Notes: a model not told the origin generated them from the sequence alone. A stretch of 64,000 nt of DNA from Diplonema papillatum (GCA_030068145.1 JAPJBO010000385.1:140294-204293); one strand, 5' to 3'; shown: positions 43,058 through 54,225, numbered from the stretch's first letter. Program-made: numbers and translations.

Positions 43058-44551
43058 ACTAGCATAACTAGTCTAGAGTAGAAACCCGTGGACAATCCAA
43101 ACACAGCAACAACAACTCCCACAGACCATCCCGCCGCGGGTCTCCCGATAGCAGCGAGCAGCGGAAACAGAACGATCGAAACCTTAGAAATCACCCTGCA
43201 CAGCGCTACAGGGCTGGCCAATGCAGACGGTTTGGGAAAAGGGAAGTCAGACCCATTTGCGGAAATCACGATCCCCGGGCAAAAGAAGCAGAAGACGAAG
43301 ACTGTCGACAACACATTGGAGCCTGTTTGGAACTTCGTAGCCTCGTACAATGCGACAAGCCTCGGTTCCGGCTCCCAGCCGATCACAGCAAAAATTGAGG
43401 TATTTGACGAAGACACCGTCTCCAACGATTTTCTCGGGCGCTGCCAGCTTCGTCTCTCAACACAACAACTTCAAGAAGCCGCCCTCAACCCTCTCAAACT
43501 GCCCGTTGCGCTCTACGATGCCAAAGACAACCCAGGTGCCGGAACTTTGCAGGTCACTGTCAGAACCACGGGAACCCTCCAGCAACATGCTTGCCCTGAC
43601 CTCCTTCAGGTCACCATCTCTCGAGCCGTTGACCTGAAGAGTAAGGACGGCCAAAGCAAGTCGGACCCTTATGTCGTAATAGAGACTCCTGGGCACCCCA
43701 CCTTTAAAACAGAAGTTGTGAACGATTCTGATCACCCTGTATGGAACCACATCGTCACCTACCAACTCAACGGGAACCCGAACCTCACCATAAAAGCTAC
43801 CGTTTTCGACTCAGACGTCGGCAAAGATGATTTCGTCGGCTGCACCGAATTCCCAGTCAACGAAGCTTTCCTTCAAAAAGCGCTCGAAGCGCCGCAAGAG
43901 GTGTCGAGTGCCCTGGTCCCAGAAAAGCAAGGTGCTGCTGGAAACTTGGGGCGGATCTTTGCGACGTTTCAGGCGGTACATGCTGAGAGTGTTGCTGGGG
44001 CTTGGCAACAGAAAGGGGCTAAGAGCAAAGGGGCCCCACCAGACGTGCTGAATCTTAAGCTCGTGAGGGCGGTAGGGCTGAAAAAGATGGACACATTGGG
44101 GAAGGCAGACCCATACGTCGTGGTCACTTCGAAGGGTGAGGACCCGCAGCAGACAGCAATCGTCAAGTCATCACTCGATCCTGCTTGGAACCATGTCATG
44201 TCATTCGACTTGCGTGGCAACCAACCACGAACCTTCACGATGACCGTATATGATGCCGATGAGGGCTCCAGCGATGAGCTTATGGGTACGGCGACACTGG
44301 TACTTGATGAAAACAGGCTGTTTTCTACCCTTGGCAACCCAACACTGACATCACTCCCAGTGTCTCTGAACGGCAAGCCTGCAGGAAAACTGGTTGTCTC
44401 CACGGCATCTTACCGGAATGACTCAGGTGTGCCGCATTTTTTAGAAAATTCAGGGGATCGATTTTTTGGGAAAGATTGATTCCCTCTGGTGGAAATGGCT
44501 TGACGATAACTTGAGATTATCTTCGGACAGGATTCCATGGTGTTTGCACTG
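43058..44551. repeat. C2-exon duplication unit, copy 2
   Basis: Matches 39011-40499. I find a 5-bp insertion before the exon (CTAGTCTAGAGTAG against CTAGAGTAG), one difference in the first few bases, and two base differences close together after the third C2 domain. The rest appears identical. Confidence 0.95.
43082..44479 (+). CDS. triple-C2 exon, copy 2
   Basis: Protein-identical to copy 1 except near the end, where HFSGNSGDRFFGKD becomes HFLENSGDRFFGKD. The same acceptor (GAGTAG|AAACCC), three C2 domains, calcium-loop Asp residues and stop are present. If copy 1 is spliced through TCAG|GTGTGC the exon is phase 0 at its start and phase 1 at its end. Direct joining of the two copies would then break the frame, so they are better seen as alternative terminal exons or as one live and one redundant copy. 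Confidence 0.7.
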   Translation, partial: KPVDNPNTATTTPTDHPAAGLPIAASSGNRTIETLEITLHSATGLANADGLGKGKSDPFAEITIPGQKKQKTKTVDNTLEPVWNFVASYNATSLGSGSQPITAKIEVFDEDTVSNDFLGRCQLRLSTQQLQEAALNPLKLPVALYDAKDNPGAGTLQVTVRTTGTLQQHACPDLLQVTISRAVDLKSKDGQSKSDPYVVIETPGHPTFKTEVVNDSDHPVWNHIVTYQLNGNPNLTIKATVFDSDVGKDDFVGCTEFPVNEAFLQKALEAPQEVSSALVPEKQGAAGNLGRIFATFQAVHAESVAGAWQQKGAKSKGAPPDVLNLKLVRAVGLKKMDTLGKADPYVVVTSKGEDPQQTAIVKSSLDPAWNHVMSFDLRGNQPRTFTMTVYDADEGSSDELMGTATLVLDENRLFSTLGNPTLTSLPVSLNGKPAGKLVVSTASYRNDSGVPHFLENSGDRFFGKD

Positions 44552-44569
44552 GCTCTGACCAATAATAGC

Positions 44570-45851
44570 TACTGGTGTACGGTCGCAGAGCTTCGGAACA
44601 GCGCACGTTTCCTGTCATCTGGTCAACGACAAGTCCGCTGTCCCCCAGAATCACGTTGTTAGTCGCTCGCTCTTCGATCGGGGCACAGATCTCCCTTTGT
44701 TTCTTCCCCGCGAGGTATACAGCTCCGGCACCCGAAACGGCCCCACGAGTCCCGTTGTTCCGCGGCCTCGAAGAAGACTGCCGTCTGCGGCTCGGGCAGT
44801 TCGTCCCCCACCAGCCACTGTTTCTCTCTTTCTCCTGTGTTGCGTTGCTCTCGAGTTTTGAGCGGCATCAGCGCCTCCTTGCTCCGCCCATCGCTACGAG
44901 CATCTCTTGCATAGTCGGGCCATGCTGTGGTGCTCGGTCGGGCAGTCGGTGGTTTAGGGCACCATCCCTGCAGGTAGACAACTCCTTTCATCTAACTCCC
45001 ACCTTCTGTCGGTCGAGCAGAATATGCGCTCACATTCGCTGAATCGACACTGCCATGTCCGCCGCTTGGTCGTGTTGCTCCTGTTTCGGCACGACACCAC
45101 AGAGAGCGAGACATTTCGGCATCCACCTCGTGCAGTCCCATCACATGCGGCACTCGTCTTCCGGTACCCCCGCATCGCAGTACTCGTGCCCAAGCCGTGC
45201 ACGATCTTCGCATACCTGCTGGTGCGGACGGCCTCCCTCACCGCTTGCTGAAACTCGTCTCTCGCAACTGCCGCCTGCCTCTTCGCGTCTCTTCTTCGGC
45301 GTCGGTGTTGCAGAAGAGGTTCCATTCTGCCGGTTGTGCCGGGCCCAGTCTACCTCTTCGACAGCTGGAACAGGGCTACCAGGCCCTTCTTTTGTTGAGT
45401 TCTCCACGCTCCTCTCTTTCGCGCCTTACTGCTCGTCCTCCTCTCCAAATCGCCTGAATTGTGGTCGTCTGCTTAATTGCTGCCGAGCGTGAGGAGCCGC
45501 CGATGCAAAACGACAGAATCCAGGTCCAGCCGGTGTTCGTGGCACAACACATTCAGCACAATTGCGCCGTTTGGTGTGGGCTGCCGGGCCAGATCCCTGC
45601 CATTGTTGCTCTCGTCAAAGTTTGAACGTACTTTTTAGGTGGCTGCCACGCTCTTGTTGCATTAGTGGTATAGTCCTTTGACAGAGTGAGCCGATACCTC
45701 TCATCTCACCTTTAAAACACGGCTGAGTCACGCATGCTCTTGACAGACGCAGCGTCCGACATTTCGCACGCGCGTCGCAGTCGTTGGGTGGTATTGACAA
45801 GGGGTTTCATCGGACACTTACTTCACTGCCGCAGGTTCCCCCTGCCCTGGG
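44570..45851 (-). mobile_element. internally deleted LINE (copy B)
   Basis: On the minus strand the 5' end (45851-45640) matches the 5' end of LINE A at 52385-52190 (complement of TTGCATTAGTGGTATRGTCC and CACCTTTAAAACACGGCTGA). At about 45645 it jumps to sequence matching 47490-46510 of LINE A, the zinc-knuckle and RNase H part. About 4.7 kb is thus missing. It stops at 44570 within the RNase H region, 20 bp from the end of the second C2 duplication. Confidence 0.75.
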
Positions 45852-45973
45852 AGGTCCGCTTGGCTGCCTTCGAGTTGCGTTTCCGCGTTGGTGTTGTTGC
45901 TTCGCTTTTGGACTCCTTCTTCGACTTCGCACGGTCCCAACGTCCTGGTCTGCCCTTGGTGCACGTCTTGCGC

Positions 45974-47153
45974 TCAGTCTGCGCAGTGCTTGACTTCGTG
46001 CTTCCATCGAGCCAGCTTGCGCTCCAATCCCGACGGGTAATGCGTCTGCGGTCGAAAGCTGCCACTCAGTGTTGCAGCTTTGCGGAGCCCAGCCTGCGGT
46101 ACGGCTCGCACCCTGTCGCCGGCCTTCTTCGCTGTCTGCTCTCGTGCGGCGGCTTCGTAGGCGCGCATCACAGCTTCAAACGCCTGCTGGTTTGCTATTT
46201 GTGGCTTTTTGTTGAGTCCGACCATGTTCCCGCCTCCGAGAGACGTCAGGACGTTGACTTGCATCTCAAGCGCCGGGTGAATCGGCGTCTGCACGATACT
46301 CGTCAGCCGTCGCATCGCGCTCTTCATCGCGTACGATTTCGCGGTCGCCAATTCCCGATACTCGGCTGTCGCTCGTCTCTGAACCTCATCTATCGCGCGA
46401 TTCGATAGAGCATCGGCGTCGATATTCTGCTCGCGCGGCACGTGCTCCAACTTGATGTCGGTGCCTTTCTGCCGCAGTTCCGCCTCCTCTGCCTGCGCCC
46501 TCGTCTTGTACGGTCGCAGAGCTTCGGAATAGCGCGCGTTTCCTGTCATCTGCAACGACAAGTCCGCTGTCCCCCCGAACAACCAGCTCTCCGCTCAGCC
46601 CTGGCTGTCTTGCAGTCGGTGCCGTGCCTTGATCAGAGCCGTGTACTCCGCGACGTTGTTCGTCGCTCGCTCTTCGATCGGGGCACAAATCTCCCATTGT
46701 TTCTCTCTTCCTCCCGTGTTGCGTTTCAGCGAGACATTTCGGCATGTTCGGAAGACTGGCGACGACGTGCGGGTACTCATTCCTGATTGCTGTCCACCTC
46801 GTGCAGTCCCACCACATGGGGCCCGCGTCGCAGTACTTGCAGACATCGTGCCCAAGCCGCTTTCCCGTCAAAACAGCGTTAGTGATGACTGCGCGCACCA
46901 GCCCTTGCTGGTATCCGGTCAGCCCTCCTTCCGTCAACAATCGTCGTGTCGCCGGACCGTCGATGCCGTGGGCAATCCCCTCGAATTGTCCTCGCACGAT
47001 CTTCGCATACCTGCTGGTGCGGACGGCTTCCCTCACCGCGTGCTGAAACTCGTCTCTTGCAACTGCCGCCCGCCTCTTTGCGCCTCTGTCTTCTGCGTCG
47101 GTGTTGCAGAAGAGGTTCCATTCCTCAGGTTGCGCCGGGTCTCGTACGTCCAA
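45974..47153 (-). pseudogene. LINE A zinc knuckle and RNase H region
   Basis: The segment starts with HGIDGPATRRLLTEGG and the knuckle CKYCDAGPMWWDC. Next is RNase H: ATNNVAEYTALIKARHRLQD, LRPYKTRAQAEEAELRQKG, then IKLEHVPREQNIDADALSNR. The late HVPREQN..AD is the usual last block of an RNase H fold. The frame changes at least once between knuckle and RNase H. Confidence 0.7.
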
Positions 47154-47699
47154 GCTCAGTCCACGTCCAGCCTACCTCCAGTCCACGTCCAGCCTACCTC
47201 TTCGACAGCCTCCTGGAACAGGGCTACCGTGCGTTGAGTTCTCCGCGCTCCTCTCTTTCGCGCCTTATTGCTCGTACCTCTTCTGCAAGTCGCTTGAGTC
47301 GTGGTCGTCTGCCTAATTGCTGCCCGAGCGTGAGCAGCCGCCGATGCAAAACGACAGAAGCCGGGTCCAGCCGGTGTCCGCGGCACAACACATTCAGCAC
47401 AATTGCGCCGTTCCGGCGTGGGCTTCCGGACCAGATCCCCGCCATTGTTGCTCTCGTCAAAGCTTGAACGTTCTTGGGTGGCTGCCACACGGCTGCATCG
47501 GCTACGTACCGTTCCCTTTCTTCCATCGGTACAGGGAGGTGTCGAGCCCGGCGGGCGATGGCTTGTGCCTTTTCGTGTCGCCCCTTTATGCGCTTGCTCG
47601 GCCTCGGCGATCCTTGACTTACCTGTCCCCAACACGTCGAAAGTCTGCTGTCTCTCTATCGTCTTCCCTTGCACTTTCACCGTCCTCTCACGGCTTTCA

Positions 47700-48917
47700 C
47701 ACGTTGTGTACCAGTAGGACTTTGCTTAAGTCTGCCACGTTCGCGAATCGTGTTCTTGTTTGTGTGGCCGCTTTGAACTGTTTCTTGTCGCTCGTCATGG
47801 CCTGGGTGTCGTCCATGGGACCCCGGGATAGGAAAGCCAATGCACGTACAACTTCTTCCTCGCTTCCGAGTACCTCTACCGCTCGGATCCATACTGCAAC
47901 AAGCGCAATCAGCAGCAAGACACTCAAGGGACACCCTGCAAAATGCCGTTTGCTGCGTTGAAGGCCCCCTATTCCGCCCGCGGTTTTAAAGTGTCTCCTG
48001 ATGGCAGAGTATACCCCTCTTAGCGCTCTCAGCACCCCTTTGTCGATCCCCATGTACTCCACCAGTCTGAACATAGTGTCGTGAGGGAGGCGATCGAAGC
48101 CAACGTGGCCAAACGTGGGGGGGAGAGACACTTCCGGAACTTCGGCGCCGCGATGGGATGACTTCAAGGAGCAGTTTGAGGCATCTATCAAACGGACAGA
48201 ACCGGTTGCACTTGCGCCGATAACGAAGGGGGATCTCTACCAAGCTGGACAAGGAAACGGCACCGGGGGCTGGCGAGTCCACGAATTGATGGTGCTGCCA
48301 GATGAAGCGATTGAGCGGTTCGCGCAATTGTTTAGGGTAGTCGAAGAGACTGGTCGTTGGCCTCGGACACTTCTGACGGCGTTGATAACTCTCATACCAA
48401 AGAATGAGGGTGAGGCGGGACCGATGAACTTGCGCCCAATCTCGGTGACAAGTGCTGTCTACCGACTCTGGGCGGCGACACGGCTTCGGATGCTGGAAGA
48501 GTGGGTCCGCCAATGGATACACGATGGAATACGCGGGGCGGTGCCTCTGAGAGAGGCGGACGACGTCATGTTCGAAGTAGCCTTGCGGATCATGCAATCG
48601 AGTGCGGACGGCCTTTGTATGGGTTGTCCGTAGACTACGAGAAGTAGGATCCTGTCCATCTCTTCCGGGTTCCATGTAACATTCCCATCCTCGTCTTTGA
48701 TGAAATTCACCTGTTTCCTGTCTTCCTGCTTCAGCCATGAGAAAATCCGCCCGGGTCGCATCTTAACCGCTAGCTGCATGCGGTCTCGCCATTCTCGTAC
48801 GCGCGCGTCTCTCACCTTCTCGGCGAGTTTACCCTGACATCCTATCAGGCCTTCCATCATGTGCATGAGGTCCGCCCCTACAGGTGGGCTTGGTCTCCCC
48901 CATACTTCTTTAGCCAT
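47700..48917 (-). pseudogene. LINE A reverse transcriptase with an internal inversion
   Basis: The minus frame runs through the pre-RT part (48917 to about 48642, ...DEDGNVTWNPEEMDRILL). The next expected part is found on the plus strand at about 48106-48641 (PRWDDFKEQFEASIKRTEPV, LITLIPKNEGEAGPMNLRPI, ending LSVDYEK). The minus strand then resumes at 48105 with FDRLPHDTMFRLVEYMGIDK and HFAGCPLSVLLLIALVAVWI. VDYEK and FDRLPHD are adjacent in a normal LINE RT, so the inverted block fits exactly between the two minus-strand parts. Confidence 0.75.
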
Positions 48918-48993
48918 ACTACAACTTCCTTGTACAGCCCTTCAGCCACAAGGCGTGTTCCTATCCTTTTCGCTTTCTCCCATCGTCGCTTTC

Positions 48994-50080
48994 TCATCCG
49001 ATCGGTTTGCATGCTGGTCCGTTCTCCCCGTCGGCGGCAATGGCCTGCAGCTGCCTCAGGAGACGTGAGGTTGAGCGTTCTTCTACGCCGACCGCCACTC
49101 CCGTTCGTCTCCCCTGCGGTGCTGCGGTTGTTCGGCTTTGGATCTTCGTTTCTCTCGTCCGGCCTGTGAACTTCTTCTCCAACTTCTCGGACCTCCTTGC
49201 CAGATACTCCTCCGCAGGTCCCGACACCAGTCTCCACGCCTCCTCCACCGCCTTCCTGGCCAAGGCCTGCGCAAACCTATCTCTCGTCTTTGCCAGCGTC
49301 TCCTCGGCGAGCGATCTCTCATCTTCCTCGCTCAGATTTGGCATTCTTCTAGGAAAAGCCGCCGGCCTCACCATAGTTCTTTGCCGGTCCTGGAACCTTT
49401 CCAGATTCATTCGGACGACAATCGCGTGGTGCGTTGGTATCGGCTTGACCTCCACTACCTCTACGCTTTCGACTGCTTGCATCGCAGCCTCGTTGGCTAA
49501 AACGAGGTCTATCCACGTTCCTCCCTCTGCCTGCCAGCTTTTTGCTGGCGACGTCCCGTTTCGCATGGCGACTCGCGGCTCGCAGGGTCCGCGATGCTTC
49601 CACTGTCGTGTTGAAGTCGCCTAGGATAAGGGTGGGGACGCTGCCGAGGGCAGAAACACCTTCTCGAACAAGCTCTCTCTCGACTCCTGTTTGCCGGCAT
49701 GCCCGTATACTGTCATCATCTGCAGCATGTTCCTTCCTCCTCCAATTGGCGTGGCCACGTGGTGCATCTTCCTGTATCCCACAACGTCCTTTCCAGCTCA
49801 TGGTCTTTTCCAGGAATCCAAACCTTTCCTTCCCCCGCTCGGATATAAAACCCCACCCCGCCAGGTGCGGTCTGCGTCCCGCCTCTCGCCGCTTTGGTCG
49901 TCGGTTGTGGCTTCGCCGTGCACAGCTGTCCCCCCAATTCCTTTCGGACAAGTTGCTCATACACCTTTGCCGACGGTGCATCCAGCCGTAGTTCTTGCAT
50001 CGCTATGAAGTCCGCGTCAAGCGTGGCGACGTCGATAGTGCTTCCGGTAGGAAGTCACGTTTACCGTCGCGACGGATATC
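48994..50080 (-). pseudogene. LINE A APE-type endonuclease
   Basis: In order: ISVATVNVTSYR (first strand), AMQELRLDAPSAKVYEQLVR (the ...QE.RL metal-binding block), GGVGFYIRAG, LILGDFNTTVEASRTLRAA (GDFN block), GGTWIDLVLANEAAMQ and IPTHHAIVVRMNL (SDH position, here THH). These are the standard APE blocks of LINE endonucleases. At least two frame changes separate them. Confidence 0.7.
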
Positions 50081-50600
50081 CACCTCGGCCGGGTCTTGAT
50101 CTTTGTGAGGGCAGCGTCTGCGGCGGCTATCGTGGCTGCGAGGTCGACTTCTCGTGGCACGGGTGCGGTTGTCGGTGTGGGGGCGGTGTTCTTCGGGGGC
50201 TGGAGTCGGTCGTAGTGTAACGGTTGGTAGGTTATCACTAGTGTCCGGTCCGCCCCATCTGACCTCCACCGCTTTATCACTCCACGATGGGCGGCATTCA
50301 CCACCCAGATGTTGCACTTTAGCACCTGTGCTGCTGCATTCAACGTCAGCTCGTCTCCGTATGTTTGGTCAGTTCCCATTCTCTGCAGGTACTGCCCCAT
50401 CTCTTCTCCTCCCAAGTAGTCGTAGTGCCTTGCGGTATTCGCTTCTATGTCTCGGACCACTCGCTCCCTCCATGTGCCTGCGTCGATACCGCCGTAGCTA
50501 TCCGCAATTGCCGTGAATTGCAATTCCCATCTCCGGAACTTGGATGTACCTTGCGCACATACCGCGCGCCGTTCGTTCAATCCACTCATAGTCGGTGTCG
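50017..50600 (-). pseudogene. LINE A OTU-type cysteine protease domain
   Basis: The frame reads FTAIADSYGGIDAGTWRERV, then VRDIEANTARHYDYLGGEEM, GQYLQRMGTDQTYGDELTLN, AAAQVLKCNIWVV and ends YQPLHYDRL. That is the OTU pattern: a helix after the active-site Cys, Y...M.....GDE.TL.A.A, a final HY. The GDGNC motif expected around the catalytic Cys is present just upstream, near 50525, but in a neighbouring frame, so a frameshift lies between it and the rest. The His is the one in LHYDRL. Confidence 0.7.
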
Positions 50601-50749
50601 TGGTTATCTGCTGTTCCCGTTACGTCCCCTCCTCCGACCAGGCTGGCCTTGCTTCATTTCGCGCACTCGGCTGTCGCCGCGGTGACGGCGACTTCTCTGC
50701 TTCGTCTGCACTTCCGCCAGTCGCTTGGTGAGGTCCTCGATCTGGCGCA

Positions 50750-51880
50750 GAGCCTCTTTCAGCTGCGCGCGCAGCTCCTCCATCTCTGTTGCTTCTGGTG
50801 CGCCGGCTGGGTTAGGGCCTGCTGGCCCAGTGCCGATTCAGTGTTGAAGTCCTTCCCGCCTTTTCTGCCCTTCATGGGACTGCCTTTCTTTCCGCCACTC
50901 AAACCCTTCGCTGCACTCCCTTCCTCGGGCAGTTGCTTCCCAGCCTCGCGCCATCGTTCGGTTCCCTTTCTCTTTCCGTAGCAGCTCAAAAACTCCGCCC
51001 AGGTGTATCTCTCCTGCTCCCGTACTGAACCGACCTGTGCAGGGTCTCGTCTCTTCTCCGGTGCCGCTGCTTGCACCCACCTCTGTTCGGTATCGGCGAT
51101 CGGCCGGGCTGAGGAAACCTCGATGCGTGTCCCCCCCACCGGTAACACCGAAGACCCATGAGGGCGGTTCCGTTCCCCTCACCACCGCGAGCACCCTTCC
51201 TCTCTTCGGAATGACTTTGATATTTGCAGTCAGCCCCTCCCATCCTGCCGTTCTCAGAAACGCTTCAGCTTGGGCTGCCGTGGTCCGTTTTGCAAATCCG
51301 TAGACGTCCCACGGCATCCCGTTCCTTTTTGGCACGGCCTTCTTTCCCACCGCGGTCCGGACGCGTTCTTCGGCCTCCGGTGCCACCCGAAGCCCGATCC
51401 CACGCCTGTTGGCCGCCAGCCTCCGAGCCTGCAGGCGCCTTGCTAGCTCCCTTGCCTCAGGGAGAGTCGCGATGCCCCGATGCAGCTTCGTGCGTCTTCG
51501 CCTGCTCGCCGGTGACACGCAAAAGTGCGCCGATAGATCGCGCCGGGTCCTCGGCTCTACTGCGTGTCTCAACACCGGTGATCCCGATGGCTCGGCCGTC
51601 AACGCCCGCCTCCCCTGCGAATCGCTGAAGGTTGCAGGTTGCTAGTCGCCTCTTCCCCCTCCCCCGGCGTTGTGTACTGCCAGGTAACATGCACAGACAG
51701 TCGATGGGTGTCATCCCTCTGACGCGCATCTGGCATTGGCGCTACCCTCATCGTCAATAACGAACTGACCGGCTTTTCTCCCAGCTGGAAGAGGGTCCCC
51801 GTCGTCGTCTCAACCCGGGTTCCTCGTCTGATTACGACCGGGCTTGTGTGCCCCTTCAGGCCTGCCAGCTCTGGCACCGC
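50750..51880 (-). pseudogene. LINE A ORF1-like region
   Basis: Two open frames (51877-51599 and 51602-50838) encode Arg-rich protein with a middle part VYGFAKRTTAAQAEAFLRTA, GWEGLTANIKVIPKRGRVL, a pattern often seen in LINE ORF1 proteins as an RNA-binding fold. The fold assignment is tentative. Confidence 0.4.
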
Positions 51881-52453
51881 CTAGCACCACCATCGCACGT
51901 GCTCCTTTTCGCACGCCTTCACCGGACGGCTTTCTTCGTCTCTGCACGACTCGCAATGGCAACGCCTGCGATACAACCTTGCAGCGCCTGCACGTCGACG
52001 ACCGGCACGTCCCAGTCCTCACTTCGCAGCTCGGCATGCTGCTTGCTCCTCTCCGCTGGCACCCATTGCCATGGGGCCTCCGCCTTCGTCTGCGTCGGCC
52101 GCATTGTCTCATCAGAGTCAACGCATTGCCCAGGACCACCGCTCGGAGGTGCAGAAATGTTGATAATCGTTTCTTGTTTCCCCGTCCCGCTCTTGTTGCA
52201 TTAGTGGTATGGTCCTTTGACAGAGTGAGCCGATGCCTCATCTCACCTTTAAAACACGGCTGAGCCACACGTGCTCTCTGGCAGAAACTGGCGTCCGGCA
52301 TTTTGCATGTTGATTGCGGGTTTCATCAGACACTCGGATGAGCTTCGTTACTTCACCGCCACAGGTTCCCCCTGCCTTGGGTGGAGGCATTAGTAGTTCC
52401 CTACGGCCTGCCCAGGAAAGCGAGATAGCTCACTTGAGAGCTAAATTGAAGAA

Positions 52454-53656
52454 ATGCACCAAACTTTAAACTCGGAGTATGCTGGAAATTCGCCACCTGG
52501 ATATGGGTTTGTAAGGTACACAACACCAACAGGTGGGTCATCGCAGTTTTATAGTCGGATGTCGTCAGCAGAGTTCGCTCAGATGCGCAAGGAAAAAGCC
52601 GCCCAGCAGGAAGCTGTGGGCAGGGTATCTTCGTTGTCGAAACTGGCCAGCCAACAGAAAATCGGAATCCGCGTGAGTTCGTCTGATTCTATGCAGATGG
52701 TTCCTGATGGAGGCGTGGCACATTCCTTTGGTGATGTGGAGCGCTCAACACAATACCCACCCACTCCAAGCACGCCTCTTGAACAACCGAAGGGCGGATC
52801 GAGCAGTCAGCGGCCATTGGGACGCATTCGAAAGGTGTCCGCTTCTCCTGCAAGAGCTCTTTCAGAACCCAAGAGCATGCTCAGTGAAGACTCATTCGCT
52901 CACTCCCCAGGCCTTGGTGGCAGGGGTGGATATAGGGCCGAATCACCGGAAAACCAAGAGTCCCCCGACTTTGACAATGGTTCATTAGTTGCGAGAGACC
53001 GAAGGGAGAGGATATCGGGCATGTCCACATCACCGTATCGTTCTCGCACTACAAGGAACTTCAAGTATGGCCAACCTCGTGATTATCGATCACCAGCAAC
53101 CCGTGTACAGGGGTTGCCTCAACCAGTGCCTGAGACTACATCACCATCACCTTACTCGCCTGTCTTCGCATCAGACACCCTGGTGCGAGGAGGCAGTCAG
53201 GGCGGGTACCACTCACCAACAGCCACAGGGGTTACGGGTCCCTTTACTCATGCTAGCCCAACTGCCGCAAAGTCACCGTTTTTCGCAAACTTCTTGTCTA
53301 GAAGTAGTGTGTCACACTCACCTCGCGATACTGGGTATACTCGATACCAACATGACACATCACTTCTCGCTTCGACAAGTGCTGCTTATACACAAGTTCG
53401 GGAACGCACACCCACAAACATGGGCGAAGGTAATGCTGGGAACTTCGCAGGGTCTCCCCACCTGCGCACAGACTGCCTCAACTGCCCACACCGATTTGCT
53501 TCATCAGAAAGCCCGCACAAAGACTGGCAACCTTCATCCTTTGGCAAGACTATCTGCAAGTGCCGGTCTTGCCTGCGTGCAGAGTGCCAGAAGCTTATCA
53601 GCTACACTGTCGAATCGGCTCACATGTCTTTGACACACAATACTAGAAAAAGATAA
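52454..53656 (+). CDS. Ser/Pro-rich protein with C-terminal Cys cluster
   Basis: 400 codons from an ATG (MHQTLNSEYAGNSPPGYGFV), beginning about 70 bp after the LINE's 5' end. The sequence is mostly disordered, rich in Ser, Pro, Tyr and Arg with many SP and TP sites (SPYSPV, ASPARA, YRSPAT), typical of a phosphorylated cytoskeletal or regulatory protein. The last 60 residues carry a Cys/His cluster (RTDCLNCPHRFASSESPHKD, KTICKCRSCLRAECQK) that could bind zinc. The end at TAA 53654 looks real. Family not recognised. The LINE insertion directly upstream probably displaced its original promoter region. Confidence 0.6.
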   Translation: MHQTLNSEYAGNSPPGYGFVRYTTPTGGSSQFYSRMSSAEFAQMRKEKAAQQEAVGRVSSLSKLASQQKIGIRVSSSDSMQMVPDGGVAHSFGDVERSTQYPPTPSTPLEQPKGGSSSQRPLGRIRKVSASPARALSEPKSMLSEDSFAHSPGLGGRGGYRAESPENQESPDFDNGSLVARDRRERISGMSTSPYRSRTTRNFKYGQPRDYRSPATRVQGLPQPVPETTSPSPYSPVFASDTLVRGGSQGGYHSPTATGVTGPFTHASPTAAKSPFFANFLSRSSVSHSPRDTGYTRYQHDTSLLASTSAAYTQVRERTPTNMGEGNAGNFAGSPHLRTDCLNCPHRFASSESPHKDWQPSSFGKTICKCRSCLRAECQKLISYTVESAHMSLTHNTRKR

Positions 53657-53659
53657 CTA

Positions 53660-54225
53660 TCCTCCTCTGCTGTTCGTGAGGGCTTCAGTAATTCCTGCTG
53701 CAAAAGATTTACTCTCACCACAAGATGCGAAACCTTCCGTTGGCTCCACTCGAGCTCTTGCTTCCGATTGCGAAACTTTGTTCAAATCAGGCACGGGAGA
53801 CAACAACACATAACAACTGCTAACATTCAATTCTATAGAATTGTTGCTGTTACTTCCAAGGCTTGATTAAAAAAGACAAGCTTCTCATATCTTTCAATCA
53901 AAGTTATGTACATGGCCTTTTTGTACCACTGAGAGGACACTCAGCCCTTTGTTTTGTACTGTATTTTCTGACACTATCTACAACTTCCTTCCCACAGTGA
54001 AAGCTGCAGCTTGGTGACCACTTTTCAGGATATCTGCTTCTGAAGGGACTGGCCTTTAGAAGCCTTGATCTGGGCCAAATTTCCTGAAGAGAAGCCTTGA
54101 TATGGCCAACTTTTCTGAAGGAAGTGGCCTTTAGAAGCCTTGATGTGGGCCAACTTTTCTGAGGGGACGTGAATGGGACACGGGGACAGATGGGTGGCGC
54201 AAGCCCCACCGACAAGGCTCCAGTC
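53660..54225. other. no gene; 3' flank with short repeats
   Basis: AT-richer DNA with an AAGCCTTGAT(A/C/G)TGG(G)CC motif repeated three times at 54058-54155 (GGCCTTTAGAAGCCTTGAT). No coding sequence is supported. Confidence 0.4.

Larger units (their letters stand above)
45852..52385 (-). mobile_element. LINE A: 6.5-kb non-LTR retrotransposon with OTU, APE, RT, zinc knuckle and RNase H
   Basis: Order on the minus strand: 5' leader (52385-51880), ORF1-like region, OTU-type protease, APE endonuclease, RT, zinc knuckle, RNase H, 3' end at about 45852 where copy B begins. There are no LTRs. The combination of an APE endonuclease, an RNase H and an OTU-type protease is, as I recall, a feature of RandI/Dualen-like LINEs; the clade is my inference. 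Frames shift several times and the RT carries an inversion, so this copy is not intact. Confidence 0.75.
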
